A DNA stretch of 49,634 nucleotides from an uncultured Fidelibacterota bacterium (GCA_902611135.1 CACLYL010000004.1:1-49634), one strand, 5' to 3'. Positions 1 to 10,651 are shown, numbered from the stretch's first letter. The notes: generated by a model from the sequence alone, not told the origin. A program made the numbers and translations.

Positions 1-133
1 TAACACCTTTTTCAGATACTTCATTCTGTGTAGTATGCTTTAACATTTGGTCCTTATTGTCACTAGAGCATCCAGGAATGGTCAAAATAAAAATGAGGAT
101 AGAACAAACATAAATATAATTAGTTACTTTCAT
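1..133 (-). CDS. N-terminus of a lipoprotein, truncated by the window edge
   Basis: Reverse strand from ATG at 133: MKVTNYIYVCSILIFILTIPGCSSDNKDQMLKHTTQNEVSEKGV...; hydrophobic signal plus lipobox-like IPGC; open to the window edge; not in the ORF track. Confidence 0.6.
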   Translation of the reverse strand, partial: MKVTNYIYVCSILIFILTIPGCSSDNKDQMLKHTTQNEVSEKGV

Positions 134-226
134 TTTTCTATTCAGTGGCATTTTAATATAAACAAACTAAAATATTATAGTGTAAATATAGGAAAAAGAT
201 ACCTTTTATTTCAAAAAAAAATAAAC

Positions 227-787
227 CTAATCCCAATCTTCAAATCCGTCTATTGAACATTTTTTTGTGTTTAAAACTTCATGTTCAGCAAAACTTGGAC
301 CAAGATTATTCACAAATGCAACTATACTTAACTCATTTTTATCAAATCCTTCAACGGTAATTAAAAATGTTTCTATGTATTCGCCAGATAAGATCGCCTC
401 AGATGAAATTGGACTACCTTGCGATTCAGTTAATATTAGCCTTAAGGTATGATTATGTGCATATCCTTGTATGGGATCTCCCAATCCAAAAAAGATGGAT
501 GATGTATCTGTATTATAAAAGTTTCGTTGATCAAATCCATAACCAGTTCCTGTTACATTATCTTCAATTAAATATACATTTAATCTTATATCACCTTGTA
601 TCTGTTCATTAAAACCAACATGAACATCAATTTCAGCATTACCATTAGATACATCAGATTTTATAGCTAATCCACAACTAGCAGTTTTTTCCAATTGTAT
701 TGTTGCAATATAATCCCACCATCCCCTATTCATAGAGACGATTGAATTTCCATAATAATCGGTGGTGGCAACAACTCGATCAACCAT
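227..787 (-). CDS. Omp28-related outer membrane protein, C-terminal part; probably 5'-truncated (frame open past the listed Met to about 870)
   Basis: GFPSGMVDRV, ...YAHNHTLRLILTESQGSPIS resembles the Omp28 family; upstream codons in frame still read protein-like (NSFNANFLINTYQNTGFPSG) without an ATG start. Confidence 0.6.
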   Translation of the reverse strand: MVDRVVATTDYYGNSIVSMNRGWWDYIATIQLEKTASCGLAIKSDVSNGNAEIDVHVGFNEQIQGDIRLNVYLIEDNVTGTGYGFDQRNFYNTDTSSIFFGLGDPIQGYAHNHTLRLILTESQGSPISSEAILSGEYIETFLITVEGFDKNELSIVAFVNNLGPSFAEHEVLNTKKCSIDGFEDWD

Positions 788-845
788 ACCAGATGGGAAA
801 CCGGTATTTTGATATGTATTTATTAAAAAATTAGCATTAAAAGAA

Positions 846-1349
846 TTGAATAAAGATTTATCCAGAGTGGAGGGTGATTTCGATGAGAATGGTGAGAAGG
901 ATGGCGTATGGTCTTACTTTAACAAAAAAGGTATCAAAGAGAAAGAAGTTACTTTTGAAGCTGGCCAAGATTTGGTTCATACATATTTTGACTCGACAGG
1001 TTTGAAAACTAAAGAAGGTAAGATGAAAGATGGAAAAGAAGAAGGTATGTGGTCTTTTTTTGATGAAAAAGGAAATAAAAAAAGAGAAACTGAGCATAAA
1101 GCTGGTAAAGAGGATGGCATTTATTTAATCTATTATGAAAATGGTCAAAAAGAAGCAACAGGTCCCTACACATCAGAGGCAAGAATTGGGAAGTGGACCT
1201 TCTGGCATGACAATGGTAACAAGTGGCAAGAGGGTAGTTATATAAAAGGTTCAAGAGATGGCAAGTGGTCTGTCTGGAAAGTAAACGGAAAGTTGAAGGA
1301 AGATTTAATTTATGATAATGGTGATTTTGTAGAGAGGATTGAGTACTAA
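846..1349 (+). CDS. MORN-variant (YwqK-like) repeat protein, probably 5'-truncated; TTG start, no signal peptide
   Basis: Repeats of the type ENGEKDGVWSYF / DGKEEGMWSFFDEKG / YYENGQKEATGPY / GKWTFWHDNGNKWQEGSY. Confidence 0.75.
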   Translation: MNKDLSRVEGDFDENGEKDGVWSYFNKKGIKEKEVTFEAGQDLVHTYFDSTGLKTKEGKMKDGKEEGMWSFFDEKGNKKRETEHKAGKEDGIYLIYYENGQKEATGPYTSEARIGKWTFWHDNGNKWQEGSYIKGSRDGKWSVWKVNGKLKEDLIYDNGDFVERIEY

Positions 1350-1418
1350 ATCTCATTTTTATATGCAATATAATTAAAGACAGTTCTTAAATTGTTTTTA
1401 GTTTAAAGTTCCTCTATT

Positions 1419-3206
1419 TTGAGATATCGTTTTAATTATATTTACTTTCTTACCGTTATTATGTTGTACTCTCAGCAAGGTAATTATGTTCGTAAGTCAA
1501 TTAGTTCTCCACGAACAATTTTAATATCGACGAATTCAATAAAAAACCTGGATTTTGATTATAAGTCTTTTGAGCGTTTTTTAAATTTTTACATTGAAGT
1601 TCCAAGATTTGATCAAAATAAACTTCCAGAAAAAGTAAACCAAAATTTTGAAAAAAAAGCAAAATTAATAAATAACTATGATTCTATAAATATTTCTAGG
1701 TTACTGAATAAGACCATTATTAGTGAAATATTAGAAATATTAAATGATCCTGATATACAAAAGAGCAGATTAAAAAATTTTCGAAACGAGTCTCAATTTT
1801 ATTCATTTGCAGATACAAAGGGAAAATCTTTAAATCTTAATTCTGAGGAGCTTAAATCAATGATGAATTCTGCATACATTTACATACCTTATATTTCATC
1901 TGCAAGATCTCATACAAATAGGCAAAGAATTGTTACACAAGATACAATTCTAAAATATAGAAAGGGAGTTAAAATAGAAAAGGTAAAATATGATACATTA
2001 GAGGTTGTAAATAAATATTTGGTTGAAATCAATGGTGGTATAATTTGGTATAGACTAAATATTGATGAAAATGGGAAAACGAAAATTAATATGATTGAAA
2101 ATATCACTGCCAGTTCATCTAGCCACTATAATCCTAATGATTACAATTCTAGAAAAAAATATAGGAGATTTTATTTTGGAAATGATTCTTGGAGAACGTC
2201 TCCTGAACAATACATACAGAATGATGCAATGCTCTCTTTTTGTAAAGAATTAGGCTTAAGAACTAAGAAAATTGAAGATTTTCAATTATCAGCTCAGATT
2301 ATAGAAGCGAATAAAAGGACATATGGAATAGATATTGGAAGAGCAGAAGGATTAAATCTTGATGATGGATTTTATATTTATGATCTTGAAGAAGATATAA
2401 ATGGAAATGAAATTGAGCAAAAAATAGGATATGCTAGAGTAATAAAAACCGGCAATAACTTAGAAAATCCAAATGACCTTAGCTATATAAAACAAATTAT
2501 GGGACCGATTGTAGCTGAGGGGTCCTATATTAGAGAACATACAAAGCTCGGACTATCTCTCGATGTCCAAATAGGTAGATCTTCCGATGTATGGATTAAA
2601 CCCAAACATACCTCGCTCACATTTGCCGATATTGATCAAAATATTATAGAAAAGGATGTCAAAAACATTTCAACTTTCGCAATTGGCTTATCTTATAATA
2701 TTGCAGCGATAATAAATTTAACACAGTCATATATTAAATTAGAATTTGGACTTGGATTCCCACATGGGCAAAAAGTCAGTGATGATTTTGGAAATGGAAA
2801 AATGTATATATTATCTCCTTATTTAAATCTTAAAAAGAGATTTGGTAGTAGATTGTTTAACGGAATTCAATTAGGTGCTGGCTTTGATAATTTATTTATC
2901 TCTGATTCAACAGAAATATATGACTATGCCTTTAATATTTTTTCAACAAACTTTAAAGTTGAAAATGAAATTGGATTTTATATAAATCCTGAACTGGTAA
3001 TCATATTCTCATCCCATTATAAAACCAATATCTATCCGCTTTCTGTAAATTTAAGTCTTCATGATAAAAATTATAAAAATAATAATAGTTATCTTTTTAA
3101 CGACTTTTATTTAGGTGGAATTTCTATTAATATTGGGATGATTTATGAAATTAAAAATATTGGAACTAACATTTTTGGTCGATTAGACCCCCTTAAAGTA
3201 TATTAG
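1419..3206 (+). CDS. Exported hypothetical protein with FlgT-C/SH3-like segment and probable beta-rich C-terminal domain
   Basis: 595-aa ORF with N-terminal hydrophobic signal; segment YGIDIGRAEGLNLDDGFYIYDLEEDINGNEIEQKIGYARVIKTG; C-terminal alternating beta-barrel-like pattern. Confidence 0.6.
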   Translation: MRYRFNYIYFLTVIMLYSQQGNYVRKSISSPRTILISTNSIKNLDFDYKSFERFLNFYIEVPRFDQNKLPEKVNQNFEKKAKLINNYDSINISRLLNKTIISEILEILNDPDIQKSRLKNFRNESQFYSFADTKGKSLNLNSEELKSMMNSAYIYIPYISSARSHTNRQRIVTQDTILKYRKGVKIEKVKYDTLEVVNKYLVEINGGIIWYRLNIDENGKTKINMIENITASSSSHYNPNDYNSRKKYRRFYFGNDSWRTSPEQYIQNDAMLSFCKELGLRTKKIEDFQLSAQIIEANKRTYGIDIGRAEGLNLDDGFYIYDLEEDINGNEIEQKIGYARVIKTGNNLENPNDLSYIKQIMGPIVAEGSYIREHTKLGLSLDVQIGRSSDVWIKPKHTSLTFADIDQNIIEKDVKNISTFAIGLSYNIAAIINLTQSYIKLEFGLGFPHGQKVSDDFGNGKMYILSPYLNLKKRFGSRLFNGIQLGAGFDNLFISDSTEIYDYAFNIFSTNFKVENEIGFYINPELVIIFSSHYKTNIYPLSVNLSLHDKNYKNNNSYLFNDFYLGGISINIGMIYEIKNIGTNIFGRLDPLKVY

Positions 3207-3262
3207 TATTATGCGCCTAAAAACTGAAATAGTCAACAATGTAGTTCAAATGAGATTATAAT

Positions 3263-4531
3263 ATGTATAAGTTTTACTGTACATTTTTTTTATCACTAAA
3301 TTTTTTCTTTAGCCAAGAGCCAATTTCAAAACAAGCTACTTTAATCGAAACGATTTCCTCATCCGAAGTAATGGTCGAATCGGTCGGGATATACTATGGA
3401 AAAGGAAAAAAAAATAGACACAAAAGAAAAGATATAAAAAAAAATGGGCTCATAAATGCGTTAGCCGATGCAAGAAAGTCTTGTATTTATTTCATTTTAT
3501 TTGGAAGTAATGATCCTTTATTAGCTTCGGATGAGATTGTCTTAAAGTATAAAAATCATAAAGATTTCTTTTTTAGCTCTTCGAACGTCTCAAGATATAT
3601 TACATATGAAGACTCTAAGATTATTAAAAAGGTCACGATAGATAATGGAACCGGGCTAAAAGTAACCAAACGTTTTAAGGTTAATAAAAAATACCTTTTG
3701 AATGATCTAGAAGAGAAGGAAATCTTAATTAGTAACCAAAAGTTATCAAAAATGTTAGGAAACCCTTTTATTTTAGTTTTACCAAGCGTGAAAAAGGGTC
3801 TCAGTCCCATACTAGCTTTAAGTGCTGACAAGTATCTTAAACATTCAGCTACAGTAATCGAGAGTTATTTAACCTCTAGAAATTTTGATGTTGTTGTTTC
3901 GGAACAAGTTGAAGTTATTGAGAACCTCAACAATGCTCAGGCATCCCTTGGTGATCAAGGTGAGGATCTTGCTTACCAACTTGCTTTATCTATTGGAAGC
4001 GATATCTACTTTCAATTTTCTGGAAAATTTGAAGATGGCAGTTATGGAACCAATAAATATTCAATTACAATTCGAGTTTTTGAGACTACAACAGGCAGAT
4101 TATTGGGTTCAGAAACGGGCTATAGCAAATCACGAAAAGCAGAAAAAATGCTTAATATTGAAGAGGCCATAAATGATGCAATAGATAAGGTAATAACTAA
4201 GGTTATTAATTATTGGAATTTAGATTTACAGAATGGAATTCAGTATAAAACAATTATTCAAATTTCCTCCGAATTTGATAATGAAGAGATTGAAGAAATT
4301 CAATTTAGTCTAATGGATGCAATGGATAACATGGTCAATGAATCAAAAGAAAATATTATAACTGATGAAACAATGGATTACGTTATATGGTGCGATCCCA
4401 TAAAATATAATAAGACTTCAAAGGTATATAGAACTTTAAAAAGTAACTTTAATAAAAAGTCAAATTTAGGTACCTTAAAAAAGATAAATATCAATAGAAA
4501 AATACTTCTTTTAAAAATCGATAATGACTAA
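3263..4531 (+). CDS. Exported CsgG/TolB-N-like (possibly DUF6175-like) protein
   Basis: Signal peptide; ILVLPSVKKG...VIESYLTSRNFDVVVSEQVEVIENL...LALSIGSDIYFQFSGKFEDGS...ITIRVFETTTGRLLGSETGYS. Confidence 0.6.
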   Translation: MYKFYCTFFLSLNFFFSQEPISKQATLIETISSSEVMVESVGIYYGKGKKNRHKRKDIKKNGLINALADARKSCIYFILFGSNDPLLASDEIVLKYKNHKDFFFSSSNVSRYITYEDSKIIKKVTIDNGTGLKVTKRFKVNKKYLLNDLEEKEILISNQKLSKMLGNPFILVLPSVKKGLSPILALSADKYLKHSATVIESYLTSRNFDVVVSEQVEVIENLNNAQASLGDQGEDLAYQLALSIGSDIYFQFSGKFEDGSYGTNKYSITIRVFETTTGRLLGSETGYSKSRKAEKMLNIEEAINDAIDKVITKVINYWNLDLQNGIQYKTIIQISSEFDNEEIEEIQFSLMDAMDNMVNESKENIITDETMDYVIWCDPIKYNKTSKVYRTLKSNFNKKSNLGTLKKININRKILLLKIDND

Positions 4532-6158
4532 GTCTACCTTAAAGTTTCTTAACTGTTTTCTTTTTTTTATTTTATCCTCTGATCAAATTTTAGAAGCAGA
4601 TGAGCCTAGTTGGTTCCTTAGTTCCGATATTGAGGGTTATCCAAAGAATGAATTTTACATAGGTGTTGGATCGGGCTTAACCTTAAATAAAGCTTTAGAA
4701 CAAGCACAAAATATAATTGCAACTCAGATTCAAGTTTCAATTGAATCATCAATTGAGACAAGATTAAGATCCATAACTGATGGCGATGATGAGTATTATT
4801 CAGACGCGTATTTTCAAAACATAAAAACCACTACAAATTTATCAATTAACGGAATAGAAATTATTGACAGGGAAAAAAATAAACTAAAACACTACGTCTT
4901 AACTGTCCTTAATAAACAAAGATTTCAAAGTGCTTTAAAAGCTGAGCTTTATGAACTTAATCGAGCTGTGAGGCGTTATCAAAAAATGGCTGAGAGTGCA
5001 TTACTAGAAAATAATATTATAGAGGCAATTATTTATTACAGTAAGGTCAAAGAAATTATACCCCATTTTTTATCAAAAAAAACCTTCTATAATTCTATTG
5101 CATTAAATCCTTTTATGGATTTGGAGAGTAAAACCCTAAATGATGTATCAGATGAGATGCGAAAAGTAATCTCTAAAATAAAGCTAAAAGTCTTAGTTGG
5201 GGATAAACAATATGCATTGGTAGGTAGAATGTTACCTAAAGAAGTGAAGATTCTTGCGTATTACAAAAATGAGAATAGTCCAATACCTGGAATGCCATTG
5301 GTAATAAAAAATAATTCTCGTGGAACTATTCAAGAGGGTTTAACAGATGAAAAGGGGATCTATAGTTCGAGATTTTGGGCAATCTCATATGGAAGCAGTG
5401 AGGAAGTTTTACTTGTTTTTCCAAATCTCTCGGCTTTTACAAAACAATTTGAAGACCTTCCTACTAAAACATCAGTGAAAATTAAATATACGATTATTAA
5501 AAATCCGCCGATGGCTTTTAATTTATCTATACAAAACTCTGAGGGTATAATTCTCCACAAGGTTGAAAATAAAGTATTAAGAAGCCTACAAAAACTTGGT
5601 CACTATTTATCGGAGGATGCTGATCTGAATCTACATGGTAGTGCCAGCGTAGTTGACAAAAAGGAAATTGAAGGAAAAAATGGATTACAATTCCTAGTTA
5701 AATCTGAATTAGATTTGAATTTAACGTTGAATAAAAACGGCTCTAGGTTGGCTAGTTTTACAATTGTTGGCAAAGGTGTATCAAAGAATAGTTATGAAGA
5801 ATCAATTGAAAAATCGTTCAAAAAATTTAAAATTGGGCAAAGGGATCTTGCCAACATAATCGAGAGTTCAAAGGGCAAGATAAATGAACTTCTATTTGAA
5901 AAATCAAAGTTAAATTTTGAAAAAGGAAATAATGCTTTCAAGGAAAAAAACTATTTGGAATCTATGAAATTCTACTCTGAGGTTACGGTTGATCAGATTT
6001 TGGTTGATAAAGCAATTATTCAAATTGCTAAAATCCAGCAGAAATTAAATCTTAAAGAAAAAAAGAAACCAAATAAAAAGCCATCAAATTGGCATAGAAG
6101 TGATTCCATAGATATTTCGAAAGCAAGAGAGAGAGCAATAGATATTATTAAAAACTAA
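4524..6158 (+). CDS. Exported LPP20-like protein with C-terminal repeat region
   Basis: PSWFLSSDIEGYPKNEFYIGVGSGLTLNKALEQAQNIIATQIQVSIES resembles LPP20; overlaps the previous stop by 8 nt. Confidence 0.6.
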   Translation: MTKSTLKFLNCFLFFILSSDQILEADEPSWFLSSDIEGYPKNEFYIGVGSGLTLNKALEQAQNIIATQIQVSIESSIETRLRSITDGDDEYYSDAYFQNIKTTTNLSINGIEIIDREKNKLKHYVLTVLNKQRFQSALKAELYELNRAVRRYQKMAESALLENNIIEAIIYYSKVKEIIPHFLSKKTFYNSIALNPFMDLESKTLNDVSDEMRKVISKIKLKVLVGDKQYALVGRMLPKEVKILAYYKNENSPIPGMPLVIKNNSRGTIQEGLTDEKGIYSSRFWAISYGSSEEVLLVFPNLSAFTKQFEDLPTKTSVKIKYTIIKNPPMAFNLSIQNSEGIILHKVENKVLRSLQKLGHYLSEDADLNLHGSASVVDKKEIEGKNGLQFLVKSELDLNLTLNKNGSRLASFTIVGKGVSKNSYEESIEKSFKKFKIGQRDLANIIESSKGKINELLFEKSKLNFEKGNNAFKEKNYLESMKFYSEVTVDQILVDKAIIQIAKIQQKLNLKEKKKPNKKPSNWHRSDSIDISKARERAIDIIKN

Positions 6159-6297
6159 ATTAGTAGAATTTGTTTATATTTATTTTTCTGTTTCTAATAT
6201 ATCTTTTTTGCTTTGATTAATTATTTTAGAAATATTTCTAAGTTTTTTTTCCTTTTATAGAAATGTGGTAACTAAAAGTAACGGAGAAGTTTATACC

Positions 6298-7428
6298 ATG
6301 AATTATTTTTGTCTAATAGCTTTTATTCTTTTCTTGAATAATTGCTCTGTGAAAAAGGATAAACATCTCACAAAGATTGACGCCATCAATTTAGCGAGCA
6401 CCATTTATAAAGAATTCAAACTAGATATAATGAAAAATAAATTAAATTCTATGGAAAAAGGGGTCGTCAAGGTGAATCGAAAATCGATGAAATTTGACTT
6501 TAAGTATTTTGGTGAAAAACCGATAAATGGGTGGAGTATGTATCTGTCTTTGCATGGTGGAGGAGGCGTACCAGACTCTGTAAACGAAAATGCATGGCTA
6601 AGACACAAATCGTTATATGAAGTTAAAGAGGGAATTTATTTAACTCCGAGATCACCATCAAATACATGGAATATGTGGCACCAGGGTCATGTTGACACTT
6701 TAATTGATGAATTAATTAAAAATATGATTGCTATATATGAAGTAAACTCTAACAGAGTTTTTTTAATGGGATATTCAGCAGGCGGTGATGGTGTTTACCA
6801 ACTCGCACCAAGGATGGCAGATAGATTAGCTGGTGCTGCAATGATGGCTGGACATCCAAATGAAGCATCACCACTAGGATTAAGAAATATTGGATTTACA
6901 TTGCATATGGGGGAGCAAGATTCAATGTACAATAGGAATCTGGTTGCTGTCCAATGGGGTAACATGTTAGGTGAGTTACGAAATAAAGATCCATTTGGAT
7001 ATAAACATTTTGTTAAAATTCATAAAAATATGGGGCATTGGATGGGTGGATTAGATACATCTGGTATTCGTTGGATTTCTCAATTTGAACGAAATCCATA
7101 CCCTAAAAAAGTTGCTTGGAGACAAGATGATGTTTTAAATAAACGATATTATTGGTTGAAAAATAACAATCCTAGTGAGGGGGACACACTGATAGTATCT
7201 ATCTTAGAGCAAACCATAACTGTTGAAAAAACAAATATTCCAAATTTTACAGTTTATTTGAATGATGATTTAGTTAATATGGATCAAATTGTCAGTGTAA
7301 GTTATAATAAAAAAGAAATTTATAAAGGACATGTTAAAAGAGATAGTAACATTATTAGAGAATCCACCATAGAGCATGGAGACCCCCAATCAGTGTATTT
7401 TGGAGAAATTGAAATAAATATTAATTGA
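6298..7428 (+). CDS. Lipoprotein alpha/beta hydrolase (PHB depolymerase/esterase-like); start moved from 6265 to ATG 6298
   Basis: MNYFCLIAFILFLNNC lipobox; LHGGGGVPD, GYSAGGDGVYQ nucleophile elbow, MGHWMGG. Confidence 0.75.
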   Translation: MNYFCLIAFILFLNNCSVKKDKHLTKIDAINLASTIYKEFKLDIMKNKLNSMEKGVVKVNRKSMKFDFKYFGEKPINGWSMYLSLHGGGGVPDSVNENAWLRHKSLYEVKEGIYLTPRSPSNTWNMWHQGHVDTLIDELIKNMIAIYEVNSNRVFLMGYSAGGDGVYQLAPRMADRLAGAAMMAGHPNEASPLGLRNIGFTLHMGEQDSMYNRNLVAVQWGNMLGELRNKDPFGYKHFVKIHKNMGHWMGGLDTSGIRWISQFERNPYPKKVAWRQDDVLNKRYYWLKNNNPSEGDTLIVSILEQTITVEKTNIPNFTVYLNDDLVNMDQIVSVSYNKKEIYKGHVKRDSNIIRESTIEHGDPQSVYFGEIEININ

Positions 7429-8549
7429 AAATTTTAATGTATTTAATTTCAAATAAATTTTATCTACCTCTCATTTTTTTAATTCTTTTGAATAACTTAT
7501 TTGCGTTTGAGTACAAAGTTAATATAATTCAAAGCAAAATAGTTTATAAAGAAAAGGGTATTTATGCCTGCTTTCCAAATATTTTTACAATCAAAGATAC
7601 TATTATAATTGGTTTTAGTACTCGAATAACATCCTCCCATTATGATAAAGAAGGTGGAGGAAAACGGTACATATCAACGGATAATGGCTCTACATGGTAT
7701 GAAACCAAACAAAATCATATTTATCCAGGTTATAAAAATTTAGAGGGTAACTATACAATAACCGTTCCCAAAAACTGGAGAAAAATTAATAAAGAAGATT
7801 TGCAAAAAAAAAAGAGTGAATCAATTACCATTAAAGTATCAAATGGTTTCTTTTGGGAATCTATAGGTATATATCAAAAAACAATAAATTCCAAAGGCCT
7901 TCAAATCTCTTCAAAAACCATCCAGTTGCCTAAACATTCACTATTGATGGGAACAAATCTATCATCCTATCATAGAAGAGATGATGGAGCAAGACTGATA
8001 GGTCTTTTTGGTAAACTAAGTAATCAACAAAAAGAGAATCAAATTTTTATTTTACAATCTTTCAACGACGGCAAAAAATGGACATTCATTAAACCTTATA
8101 GTGATCCTGGCAAAATTGGTAATATCGGCTTGGGAGAGACAGCATTAATTGAGACTGAAAAAAATGTAATTATTGGAATATCGAGAGGGTCAGATGGATA
8201 TTTGTATAGTTCTCATTCAAAAAATTTCGGATCTAATTGGAGCAATCCAATGAAAATGAATATATGGGGGTATCCTGCAAATCTAATTAAGTTAAATAAA
8301 AAGCTTTTGGTTTGTACTTACGGGTATAGAAAAAGTCCAATTGGAATTAGAGCTTTAATTTTAGATTCTGAAACATTAGAACCTAAGTCCAAAGAGTTCA
8401 TTTTGCGAGATGATGGTAAAGGAAATCCATATGATACTGGATATCCTATGACAATAAATTTAAAAGAAAACACTTTTTTAACTTGCTATTACTTTACATC
8501 TGCGGATAACATTACCCATATTGCAACGACAAAATGGGAAATTATTTAA
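7425..8549 (+). CDS. BNR-repeat / sialidase-like beta-propeller protein
   Basis: Asp-box motifs STDNGSTWYET, SFNDGKKWTF, SKNFGSNWSNP; N-terminal signal. Confidence 0.7.
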   Translation: MKILMYLISNKFYLPLIFLILLNNLFAFEYKVNIIQSKIVYKEKGIYACFPNIFTIKDTIIIGFSTRITSSHYDKEGGGKRYISTDNGSTWYETKQNHIYPGYKNLEGNYTITVPKNWRKINKEDLQKKKSESITIKVSNGFFWESIGIYQKTINSKGLQISSKTIQLPKHSLLMGTNLSSYHRRDDGARLIGLFGKLSNQQKENQIFILQSFNDGKKWTFIKPYSDPGKIGNIGLGETALIETEKNVIIGISRGSDGYLYSSHSKNFGSNWSNPMKMNIWGYPANLIKLNKKLLVCTYGYRKSPIGIRALILDSETLEPKSKEFILRDDGKGNPYDTGYPMTINLKENTFLTCYYFTSADNITHIATTKWEII

Positions 8550-8550
8550 C

Positions 8551-9351
8551 ATGGAAATACAATTAATTGGAAAAATATTTACGAATCCCCTGGTCTTTAT
8601 TTTCTCAATTATCATTTTCTTAAGCTTTAAAGCGTCACTTAATGTAAAAATTAAATTCCCTATTTTGATTTTTATCTATCTTTTTTCAATCCCCTTAACC
8701 TCAAACACCCTACTAAACATTTGGTCAAAAGTTGATACAATTAAGAAAAATGAGAAATATTTCTCAGCAATCGTTCTTGCTGGAGGATTGGATTATAATT
8801 GGCATTTTAGGCAAGAAATCGAAAATCCATATAAAATAAATTTTGATAACTTTACAAAATTTAAAAATTCTGAAGAGCGAATATTTGCAGGAATTGGGGT
8901 TGTAAAAAAAGGTATTGCGAATAATTTACTCCATTCAAACTGGGTTCCAAAGCTTAAGCATAAAGGGGAGATTCATAATTATAATGTAAGTTTAAAATTA
9001 AAAAGGTTTGCAGTTGAAAAAGGTCTGCCTAAAAGAAAATTTAAGATTTACGGAAATAAAGTTAAGAGAACTTTGGATGAAGCATCAGAATTAAAAAAGT
9101 ATCTAGGGAAAAATTCAGCAAATAGGTTACTATTAATCACAAGCCAAAGCCATATGAGAAGAGCATTAGCTATTTTCCAAAAGAGAGGTATTTATGTCGA
9201 TTGTATGTCAGTCGAAAAGGTAGACACTATAATGAATTCTATTCAAAGAACTAAGAACTATATACCAAGCGTTGAGGGATTATTTGGTATGAGAACCTTT
9301 TTGTATGAATTTATTGGATATATTGGTTATTGGCTGTTAGACGATATATAA
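8551..9351 (+). CDS. YdcF/ElyC (DUF218) family membrane protein; start moved from 8521 to ATG 8551
   Basis: AIVLAGGLDYN...ERIFAGIGVVKKG...RTLDEASELKKYL...RLLLITSQSHMRRALAIFQKRG. Confidence 0.8.
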   Translation: MEIQLIGKIFTNPLVFIFSIIIFLSFKASLNVKIKFPILIFIYLFSIPLTSNTLLNIWSKVDTIKKNEKYFSAIVLAGGLDYNWHFRQEIENPYKINFDNFTKFKNSEERIFAGIGVVKKGIANNLLHSNWVPKLKHKGEIHNYNVSLKLKRFAVEKGLPKRKFKIYGNKVKRTLDEASELKKYLGKNSANRLLLITSQSHMRRALAIFQKRGIYVDCMSVEKVDTIMNSIQRTKNYIPSVEGLFGMRTFLYEFIGYIGYWLLDDI

Positions 9352-9358
9352 ATAAACT

Positions 9359-10651
9359 ATGAAGATATTATTTTTGTTCTTTTTGAGTCTCAATATGATT
9401 TACAGTCAATTAGGTCCAACATTTAAAGAATACAATTATACCAATATAATTTTGAGAAATAATATCTATCTAAAAAAATTTAGTGATAAAGTTGTTGATG
9501 GGAGAGTTTATCAAAATATTTTAGATGAATATATATACATGGGTAGAGTCAAAGATGGAAATATAAATGGTTCTTGGATAGAATGGCATGAAAATGGTCA
9601 AAAAAAAATTAAATCTAATTACATAGATGGAAATTTGGATGGCTACTTGACAATTTGGAATGAAAATGGATCTAGGGATTCTAAATCATATTTTTATAAT
9701 GGAAGACTAGATAGTTCATGGACGTATTTCCGAAACGGAAATATCAAAAAGGAAGAAACTTATAAAAATAATATAATCTCAAATATAAAACTTTTTTTTA
9801 AAAACAATTCTCTTTTTTTGAATGGAAAGTTTACAAATGGAGAAAAATATGAAGGCGAGTTTATTGAGAAAAGAAAAAGAATTAGTAATTTAAAAATATT
9901 TGATGATTCTTGTATTGTATCCTATAAAAATAAACGAGAGATTAATATTTCCTACTTTAGGGGAGGCACTTTTAAATATGAATCCAAACCAAAAATTTAT
10001 TTAATTCAAGATTGTCGAGTGGATAGCTGCTATGATGTCCATGAAATCGAGAATGCGTTGATTAATCTAAAAGAACAAGAAAAAGATAAAAATAAAAGAA
10101 AGATAATTAATCAGGTTATTAAGGCTAATGACAGCCTAATAAATTTAAATCCTATGTCACATAATCCATTATCCAAAAAGATAAAGGTTAACATAATTAA
10201 AGAAGAGGTTGAGCAATATATAAATCGAAATAAACGATTAAATGAGTCTTTGATACAGGAAATAAATAAATTAGAACAAAAAATAGAAAAAGTTGAAAAA
10301 GATGATTTGGAAAAAGAAAATAATTTGAAGAGAAGGTTTTTAGAAGGAAAGTTTTTAGAAATAAAAAGATTAGAGCGACAAAAACCAATAACTATCTATG
10401 AAAATAATTTCTTTCGTTTTTCCTATAAAAATCTTGAGAACACCCAAAATAAAAATATAGCAATATTATTTCAAAATAAAAGTTTGGCAGAGCTGTCAAA
10501 GATAAGCTTTTTTGTTGTAATGGAGAGAAACGGAACAGAGGTTTTTAGAGAGGAATTTTCTTTTAGTAACATTATAAGCAATCAGATAAAGCAGTTGGCA
10601 ATAGAAAATTATATAGTATTTAATAAATTAAAAATAATTCCCTTTGATTAA
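9359..10651 (+). CDS. Secreted MORN-variant repeat protein with C-terminal coiled coil
   Basis: Signal peptide MKILFLFFLSLNMIYSQ; NGSWIEWHENGQKKIKSNYIDGNLDGYLTIWNENGS repeats. Confidence 0.75.
   Translation: MKILFLFFLSLNMIYSQLGPTFKEYNYTNIILRNNIYLKKFSDKVVDGRVYQNILDEYIYMGRVKDGNINGSWIEWHENGQKKIKSNYIDGNLDGYLTIWNENGSRDSKSYFYNGRLDSSWTYFRNGNIKKEETYKNNIISNIKLFFKNNSLFLNGKFTNGEKYEGEFIEKRKRISNLKIFDDSCIVSYKNKREINISYFRGGTFKYESKPKIYLIQDCRVDSCYDVHEIENALINLKEQEKDKNKRKIINQVIKANDSLINLNPMSHNPLSKKIKVNIIKEEVEQYINRNKRLNESLIQEINKLEQKIEKVEKDDLEKENNLKRRFLEGKFLEIKRLERQKPITIYENNFFRFSYKNLENTQNKNIAILFQNKSLAELSKISFFVVMERNGTEVFREEFSFSNIISNQIKQLAIENYIVFNKLKIIPFD

Noticed and set aside
6226-6241. 16-bp palindrome TTAGAAATATTTCTAA followed by a T run
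   Set aside because: AT-rich with little stable stem; could be chance in this composition, so not called as operator or terminator.
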